From assembly GCA_036346225.1 (NCBI GenBank), contig JARFIW010001453.1, positions 558,001 through 622,000 on the forward strand: 64,000 bases of DNA, given 5' to 3'. The DNA is from Platerodrilus igneus (Eukaryota > Arthropoda > Insecta > Coleoptera > Lycidae). Positions 56,691 to 64,000 of the stretch are shown piece by piece; the first letter of the stretch is position 1, and each line of letters opens with the position of its first letter. The position numbers and the translations under genes are program-made. Below the pieces are notes generated by a model. It ran no database searches. It saw only the letters and a list, made by a program, of their open reading frames with translations, and had not been told where the DNA came from.

Positions 56691-58325
56691 CTATGATAAT
56701 TAGGTTATTTAAAGTCATATAGGATCACAAGGTAAAATACTTCATGTAAATATCATAAAATCCACGAAAACCAAACATTTAAATCCAAAAATGTACATAA
56801 TTCATTCATTATGCAAAAGCAAATACAAATCACCCTGTACAAATCAATAACAAGCTACAGTTAATTAGAGGAATAAATAATTGCGGAAGCAATCCAATCA
56901 TTTTTAGAAAATTAAAACATTCTGAAGCTCAAAAACAAATACAAATTTAACATATTTGAAAAAAAATAACCGTGAAATAAAGTTTCTCTCAATCCAAACG
57001 CATCTGTGTAAAGAAGTTAACAAATACGTGCAGTTTAGAACGTAAATAAAATGCCATATTTAAAAACGAGCATATTAGATAAAGTATGGATATTGGAAAC
57101 GACGGTAATACGTGTGATTTATAACATACATAAAATACCATTTGTTAAAAAATTCTGCTAAAAAGTTCCGATAGCCATGCAATTTAGAACGTATATATTA
57201 GACCCTCTAAAAACCAACACCTTGCAGATAACCATAGAAACGCCTTTTCCACGGACGAACAACTGAGAGCGTTCTGTCAACCAATTGAAACGCGTGGAAC
57301 ATTCTAGAAGGAACTTGATTCTATAAAACTGACAAAGCAGATATAGGATCATTTTATAATTCACGTGCCGACTGTGCTAGTTGAAGGAAATTACTACGTG
57401 AATAGCATTTTGGTGAAAATTAAAATCTATAATTTCAAGTGATATAAACAGTAAAGTGCGTGTTGCAATAGTGTATATAAAATTTTGACGATGATATAAA
57501 CTTAAGTCTAGAAATAATTAATATAAATAAAAATCTTTGCAATTTATTAATTTAGGGCTCCAAGTTGCGAGTAAACGATTCCAAGTTGCGGGTAAACGAT
57601 CCCAAGTTGATGATTAATTCTCTAAATAAATAGTAAAATATTTTAAGTACAGGGTTAAAACTTCAAATTATTGGGCAAACGACTCCAAGTTGCTGGTAAA
57701 TATTTCTAACTGGGTTAACACGCTAAGTTGCTGGTTAACGGTTCTAAGCTAGTGAACAAACAACCGATTTGGGGCAGAAAGCTCCAACAAGGAAAAACAG
57801 GAGAAATATAAAGAACTATTTATTCAATTTATACCATATTACATTTATAATTGTACATAATTTGTGTATTCAGAAGTGAGCTTAAAAGATGTATGTGATT
57901 AAAATATTTGGTATAAAAGGTCAACAAAAATTTTTGTTGGTATGTAAAATTATGTTTAAGAAAGGGGATATTTCTTTGAACGTTCAACGAAACTATTCGT
58001 GGTAAAAGTCAATTTTTTTGCTGGCTTTAATTGCTATAAAAAGATGTAAAAAGTTATAATCTTCGTAAAGAGCTAATTTGATAGGAATATTTATTTTAAT
58101 TTTGATTTAAAAGTTCTATAAAGGTAAATGATATTAAAAAGGGCGTAGATTTGTAAATTTTAATTTTATATAGTTCATTAAACAATCTTTGGTGAATTTA
58201 GTTTATCTTATTCGGAGGTATTGAGTGTTGGAGAGGAATGAGTAGAAATTCTTTGTTATCATATCGTAATTCACTCTGTGCGTAGTATCACTGAGCTAAC
58301 CGAGGCATACATTTAATTGTGTTAA
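56689..58325 (+). repeat. R6: diverged family-1-type LTR
   Basis: It starts TGCTATGATAATTAGGTTAT after (TA)n, similar to TGCTGTGATAAGGGGTTGTT of R3. Near the end CGTAATTCACTCTGTGCG and GAGCTAACCGAGGCAT match CGTAACGTTGTGCACTCTGTG and AGCTAGCCGTGGCAT of family 1. An array of CCAAGTTGCGGGTAAACGAT-like units (57555-57780) occupies the position of the minisatellites in the other LTRs. The 3' end is not sharply defined. Confidence 0.6.
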
Positions 58326-58342
58326 TTTTAAATTATTTTAAA

Positions 58343-59688
58343 GGTACAGAGTGTGTTGTTACTGATAATGCTGCTCCAATGGAGAAAGACAAAACATTAG
58401 TAGAAAGCAAATACACGTTTATTCAAACATATTCTTGAATCTCTCATACTCGCAATTTGCTGGTATCTGATTTAATGAACATGAAATCTCTTAAGCATTT
58501 AGAAGCTTCTTGTAAAGAAATTATAAAAGAAATAACAAATTCACATGTTTCTCTTGCATTATTTAATAAAATTTATGTTCAGAATTCTGAAAAAATATTA
58601 ACGTTAAAACTGCCTGTGAAAACTAGATGGGGTTTCATCCTAAATTGTATAAACAGCCTAATTGTTTGTAAAGATTCTTTGTAAATACTGATGGTCACGG
58701 TCGCGGATACAAAAAAAATGTAAAGTTCTCCAGAAATATTAGAAAAACTGTCTAGACGATGATATATTTTAGATAAAACTGCAGAAGCTTTCAATTGTGC
58801 TGAAGTCCATAATTAAATGAATTACTGTGCTTGAAGCAGATACTTTTATAATTTCTCAAGTTGTGGAAGCTTTTAAAAATTTAGAAAATATATTCACTGA
58901 AAATATGCTCCTTCTACCAATAACCAAAGCTGAAGAAAATAGGTATTTTGTGAAGCTTCAAAACAAAGAAACAATGAGTATTAAGCCTTTGCATTAGGCA
59001 ACAAATTTACTGGACCCTGCTTTTGCAGGTAAGACACTTAGTAGTGAAGAGCATATACTGGCAATGCAGTGCATAAATAATATTTTAGCAAATCATCCAA
59101 AATTTATTGATAAAAAAAGATAATTCTTAAAGAATTGGCCAAATACTGCACTAAAGCAGATATGTGGTCATCAGAGTTTATTTGGCTTTCAGTTACAACT
59201 GTGGACTGCATTAGTTGGTGGCAAGGCATTTGTTCCAAAACGAATTTAAAAGATTTGGCTATTGCCATATAGGACTGCCATCATCTTTCGCTGCAACTGA
59301 ACGTAGTTTTAATACATATACTTTTATACATTCCAAAAAAGGAAATAGGCTTACAACAGAAAGAGCTGGCATGCTAATGCACATACCTCATAATACCAAA
59401 TTAACGAATTCAAAATATAAAACTAAAAGTACTAAGTTTAAGACAGTTATTCCAACACCAAATTTGGATTCAGCTAATATAACTGCTAACTCAGATTTCA
59501 ATTCTTATGTCTTGCTTGATGATAGAGCTAGTACTACCACAGTTACTACAAGTCAAAAAAATGTTCAGAATAAAGAGTTAGTCAGAGCCAAATAATTATG
59601 AAGAGTAAGAGACAGGCTATAATAGTGAATTTATTGTTCATGACACGAATTCTAATGTTGGCTTAGAAGATTATTCAGGTTTAAAGTG
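58343..59688 (+). pseudogene. hAT-like transposase, broken
   Basis: The remnant starts with ECVVTDNAAPMEKDKTLVE (58346), the block around the second catalytic aspartate. It continues SHTRNLLVSDLMNMKSL, and KTRWGFILNCI at 58619. The C-terminal dimerisation block is present at 59270-59400: LPSSFAATERSFN, then IHSKKGNRLTTERAGMLMHI. About ten stops and shifts lie between. The N-terminal BED finger and first aspartate are missing, apparently lost where R6 lies. It ends near 59688 in a decayed tail. Confidence 0.8.
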
Positions 59689-60951
59689 ATCTGTCATAAG
59701 TTTTCCTTTAACTTAACATTTTTTAAAATAAATCGTTAAGCTATTGCTGATACGCCAATAATGCTTTGTTTATTATAGTTTTCTCCTTTTCTATTTTCTA
59801 ATAATAAAAAAGAACTCTTTTATGTACGCCTGATTGTTTGAAATACAGTTAAGTTAAAACAGTTTGTATGAAAATATTTGTAACATGTTTTATTTTTTTT
59901 AAATATTATTTACTTTGAATAGAAATATTACAATTTAGAAAGTATTATTTAGCAACTAGGTAACTAAGAATAAGCACTATTTTTAACATTTCATTTTAAT
60001 TTGAACAATAATTTAAAAATACAAAATTTTCAAAAGTTTCCTAATATTTCCAAAAATTGCGAAGTTTCTGAAATATTCGCAACATTTAAATATTTTGGAA
60101 ATTTTACATCACAAGGTGATACAACATTTACAATGGAAGATATCAATAATTATGTAACTGTGAATATGATCGGCGTTGGTGACTTGCAAATGTCTTGTTT
60201 AAGGACTGTGAAAATGAATAGATGAAGGTAACTTTTTTGCATTCCTCGGGCCAATCATTTGTGTTCTTAAGAAATCTAGGCACTTTCAGAGTGCATAGGA
60301 ATCAAATACTAATTAAAGTTGACTCGACAACTATAACTGAGCAGTCCTACACCTTACTACAAAAACAAATAGTCGCAGTTGTAAGAAGCCTGCATTCTAG
60401 ACATAAGTTTTCACAGTAAAGATTTTGCTATATACTTTTACTTGAACAGATCTGAAGGAATAGTAAGTAAATTATTAGTAATAATTTTAGCAAAGTAACA
60501 AACGAACAAATCTTGGTTAGTGCCACTCTGATAAAAACAATTTTTTTTACTAGGATCCCACTGAAATCCCAACTTGAATTTTTGTAGGTTTGTAAACAAA
60601 CACGTAAGAAATAATTAAGAATTTTTTGAAAATTTTGGTTCATATTGTTTTTTTGGAATCGCCTTTAAAAATTTGAGTTTGTAGCTAAAAAATAATAATG
60701 TTTAAACACACCCTAGTGATATATCTAAATTAAAGCTTGTAATATTCTGAAAGCACTGGTGTCGGTTTCACTCACCTAACTTTATTTTAAGCTCAGATAT
60801 CCCTATAAGCTTGAAACTGTTTTCACCCAAAATTAACATTTTTACGTAACTAGAAAAATTTGTAAATCAAAGACGGCATGAAATGACAAAAAATTCTTAG
60901 AGTTTTGTTTCTTTTAATTAGTCCAAAAAGAAGACAAAGTTTTAGGTTTAT
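59689..60951. other. AT-rich, no gene recognised
   Basis: Short open frames at 60001-60419 have no recognisable motif and biased composition; I treat them as chance. Confidence 0.5.
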
Positions 60952-61279
60952 ACAGGGTAGCATTAGTTTTGCCATTAATTTAAAAGAGGCGTAGAAACTG
61001 ATGACAAATAAAAATTGTTATTCAACCTGTGGTCTAAAATAAATGGTTAGGCTACAAGAGGGCAAATGTTTTAAAACCACTGCAGTGTTAGCTAGGTCAC
61101 GAATTAAATACACAATAACATCATCCTCTAAAGTCGACTAAAGTAAAACTTTTACTAAAGTTGACTCAGGCTGGGCATTTAAAAAGTGCCCAGAGTAAAA
61201 TGCCTTATAGGTTTTTTGTTTAGCCCATCAATCTCTATCACCTCCTTAATTTAATGACAAAACTAAGGCCACCCTGTAT
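60952..61279. mobile_element. MITE with CAGGGTG-type TIRs
   Basis: TATACAGGGTAGCATTAGTT at the left pairs with the right end, whose reverse complement is TATACAGGGTGGCCTTAGTT. The similarity extends about 35 bp (…TTTTGYCATTAA). TA flanks each side, as expected for mariner-type MITEs. The inside has further short inverted repeats (GGGCATTTAAAAAGTGCCC) and no coding frame. Confidence 0.75.
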
Positions 61280-62252
61280 AAAATGATGTAGTAATTTCTT
61301 TGGTTCGCTTGATATGGATTGACCCCTAACATATATATCAGGACATAAATTTCTAATACAACTGATTAAAGTACAGTAAATTCAACTGGGTATAAAATCT
61401 GAACTGCAATAAAAAATTGATGATCAATGTGTAAAATATTGTAAAAATAAATGCAACATTCACTTTCACGATGCATCTTTAATCTATTAGCAGTAAACAG
61501 AAGCAAAGAGCCGAATAACTTTATATTAAATTTCAAAAGTTTAGTAGTAATAAATTGTAAAAAAATAAGAAATCTGTAAAAAAAGCTAAAATTTTTATGA
61601 ATGAATTCTTCTCACCCTAACCTGGGAAATTTCTATACACATCTGACGACTTGTGCCACACTTAACTTATGGACAATGAATTTTTAAAATCCGATGTATA
61701 AAGATATTTTTAAAGCATTATGAAAACTATATGAATAATATGTTAGCTTTGTGTTAAATCTTTACTACTTACCTCAAATATGTTTAATTATTTTGCGATT
61801 CCAGATAAATTGTATGTATTAAGTAAAATTCATTTTCACTGCAAATATGTCTAGACTCTCACAAAACTCAGGTTCTTCCTTCCAGTTTCTGTTTGGATAT
61901 GATCCATTTTGAATATTTTTATTAAGTAATTTTCACCATAGATACAAGATGTGATCACATAATAACATTTCTGCAGCTACATTTTGGATTATTTATAAAA
62001 CAATATTTTATTATTACATTCTGAAACTTCTGCTCAACTAAAATCTGATTATTGGTGGAAGAACCAATAGTAGAAGACCCACACGTGATCAACAAAAATA
62101 TAACCAGGTATTAAACTAGAATCTACTAAAAACAAAATCACAACCTCATCAAAGAGATGATATAAAATATACAAAAAAATAGCAATATTTACACAAATAA
62201 AAAAAAATATTAAGAACGATTAAAATAATTATACAATAATAGTGGCACAATT
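61280..62252. other. AT-rich, probably downstream of the ChaC-like gene
   Basis: No coding frame. It may contain the 3' untranslated region of the minus-strand gene ending at 62253. Confidence 0.4.
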
Positions 62253-62901
62253 TTATAAGCTTAGCAAATACCTGGGTTTAAGTAACTCCAAAACATACTC
62301 TTCAATATCAAACAAATGTCGATCTACTTCATTTGGAGCAATTTCCCGCATAAAGTTAGCCAAGTCCAAAACAAGCTTAGAAGTTACTCTATCACAATTT
62401 CTTGATACAACAATCTGATGAGCAATAGTAAGCGGCTCTGCATTAACATAAATATGATTGGTTATTTTCGGATAGCAGATAATAATAGAGAAACGCTTTG
62501 GATAAGTATCTTTTGCATAAAAAGTTGTTCGTTTTTTTCTAACGCTAGTCTTATTTTCCTCAAAAGCATTATTAATAATTTCTGCATATTCTTGGCTTAT
62601 ACGAAATGCAGCTCCCCACACACGAAACTACAAGAGAATTTAAGATTTGTGTTTGGGAAATTCTATTTACCTTTTTGGAACTGGGAAACAAGGTGACACA
62701 TGTTCTTGGCTAAAATTGTAATTACTCAACTAAACATATTCTATATAAATATATATTTCACATTACCTCCACAAATGCAATTTGAGGTACCAAGCTGTAT
62801 TGACAAAACTTCCTTTTGAAACCTATTATATACCCAACTCTTTTCTCCATATATGGAATATTAGGTGTCAATAGTAGATCTCCATATGAAAATATCCACA
62901 T
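62253..62901 (-). CDS. CHAC2: ChaC-family gamma-glutamylcyclotransferase, CHAC2-like, three exons
   Basis: Exons on the minus strand are 62901-62767, 62709-62671 (39 bp) and 62627-62253. All junctions are phase 0 with GT...AG introns of 57 and 43 bp. The 182-residue product starts MWIFSYGDLLLTPNIPY and continues KRVGYIIGFKRKF, PRTCVTL (micro-exon), VWGAAFRIS and NEVDRHLFDIEEYVLELL. Block order and length match animal CHAC2 (about 184 residues), cytosolic enzymes that cleave glutathione to 5-oxoproline and Cys-Gly. The substrate-loop motif YGSL is YGDL here, and the DHRG-type segment after the first block is diverged. A glutamate (about residue 82, in AFEEN) aligns with the usual catalytic one. 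An in-frame ATG at 62964 could extend the N-terminus, but the family start is MW. It may be a divergent paralogue. Confidence 0.8.
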
Positions 62902-63501
62902 TTTAAATTGTACTGAAAAATACCTTCCCCATAAAAAGTAATCAATAATTATGTCAAATGTCAAAGTAATGTCGAAAGCCTAGATCATATAGAAGTATAG
63001 AATGCAGAAGCTACTATTAGGTGATCTTATATTCTTTCTATACACATTTTGATTGGTTTCTGAGTAAAATAGAAGATAAACTTGAACCAATCAAAATGCA
63101 TATGTAAAAATATAGCTTAGAGAAACAAGAATGTAAGGCCACTTTTATAGGTATAGTCATTGTAATTTAAGTTCTGATTTACGTCATCAATAATGCTCGC
63201 ATTCATACCAACATAGTATAGAGCATATTTTCTTTCTTATCTTAAACACTCAGATCTTATTAATGCTGGTGAAAATTGCAACGATGCCAGCGTTTCTCTA
63301 CAAAATTTAACATTTAAAACTATCTAAAATGGCAGTACAGAACCTAAACTCATGCTTTATAGGTAATGGGAATGTGTTTCTGTCAAATTTTTTGCTTCTC
63401 ACGTCCAATCGTTTTATAAACTGCGCCATTTGTCATATTAAAAACTGTTCTTATCAGAACAAATTCGCGTAATTTTTAAGTTCGCGAGCTTGTTTTTGAA
63501 A

Positions 63502-64000
63502 ATGCCTGGAATGCACTTGTACGAGTTTTTTGAACAAAAGAAAGCAAATGGGGGACCTTTTATTCCTGTAACAGCCGTCCGAGAGGTAATCTACCAAATG
63601 TAATTGGTTATAAAATTAAGTAATTTGATTTTATAGAGAGTTGCAGCTGCTCTCAAAATTAATCCGTCGACTGTGACCATGGTGACCAAAGCTATTCAAA
63701 ATGGTAAATCGTTAGATTCGAAAAAAAGAATTTTCAAGAAACCTGTAACCGTTGTTGATGAATTTACAGAGTGTGCAATGAAATTTATCGAATGTATGAC
63801 AATCGTAAGTTATTAATGTATTGATAGCTTAGTTTTGATATAATCATCTGCTTCCGATGAACATATTACAGTACGTAACTTGTGTTTACAACTTCAGAGT
63901 GAAGAATTGTTCAAAGGATGTGATAAATCTTTAAATACACTGCTACGCAGAATAGGATATACATATCGTAAAGACAATCCCCGTCGTGCTCTCATAGAAT
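63502..64000 (+). CDS. IS630/Tc1-like transposase, N-terminal part, spliced, runs off the window
   Basis: Exon 1 (63502-63585) starts MPGMHLYEFFEQKK. A 51-bp GT...AG intron follows, in phase 0. Exon 2 starts at 63637 with RVAAALKINPSTVTMV, a helix-turn-helix DNA-binding block. A second intron has two possible splices: donor 63794 with acceptor before 63872 gives LRNLCLQLQ ahead of EELFKGCDKSLNTLLRRIGY, the better family match; donor 63805 with acceptor before 63898 is also open. The frame has no stop to the edge. The catalytic DDE half would lie beyond 64000. It is a different copy and region of the family whose C-terminal halves are at 30522 and 39062. Confidence 0.75.

Noticed and set aside
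60001..60419. Two adjacent short frames (74 and 65 codons)
   Set aside because: No motif, low-complexity start and no splice logic linking them.

Overview
This is AT-rich eukaryotic nuclear DNA, almost certainly from an insect or a close arthropod. Indicators are spliced genes with short introns, Ty3/gypsy retrotransposons with long LTRs, IS630/Tc1-like, hAT-like and MULE-like transposases, a tRNA-derived SINE, Polinton-type protein fragments, and long (TA)n runs. I cannot fix the order (a beetle would fit). It is mostly accessory DNA. Only one ordinary host gene is well supported, and nearly every transposon gene is broken.

Layout. 1-2963 is the 3' part of a gypsy element whose pol continues into a TARG1/OARD1-like macro domain and a CCCH zinc finger, followed by its 3' LTR. 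4034-4953 is a ZAD-like reading frame with two SUMO-interacting-type motifs in a duplicated 44-residue unit. 5083-9150 is an IS630/Tc1-like transposon with TIRs of about 280 bp, whose left TIR is split by a foldback element. 9.2-13.2 kb is AT-rich, with one candidate exon made of 18-bp repeats.

13.6-30.1 kb and 51-58.3 kb hold a group of related long-LTR gypsy elements (LTRs 1.6-2.6 kb, plus one of 0.36 kb). They sit repeatedly beside or inside (TA)n runs. They include one two-LTR element (20322-27442), head-to-head LTRs, a solo LTR, and tandem arrays that repeat the LTR end plus primer-binding site.

30.1-43 kb holds two copies of an IS630/Tc1-like fragment, each followed by a copy of another DNA transposon (CDSC/GQN protein). 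A MULE-like transposase lies between the two in the first copy only. 43-50.6 kb holds tandem repeats, a Polinton-type zinc-finger ORF split by a SINE, and a compact pair of overlapping genes. The larger gene of that pair has motifs recalling plasmid/phage replication initiators, and a perfect 40-bp palindrome lies about 0.4 kb upstream. 58.3-59.7 kb is a hAT-like pseudogene and 60.95-61.28 kb is a MITE. 62253-62901 is a three-exon ChaC-family (gamma-glutamylcyclotransferase) gene on the minus strand. The right edge (63502-64000) holds an open, intron-containing N-terminal half of an IS630/Tc1-like transposase.

The most unusual items are the macro-domain/pol fusion, the clustering of LTR elements at (TA)n with repeated primer-binding sites, and the Rep-like gene cluster with its palindrome.
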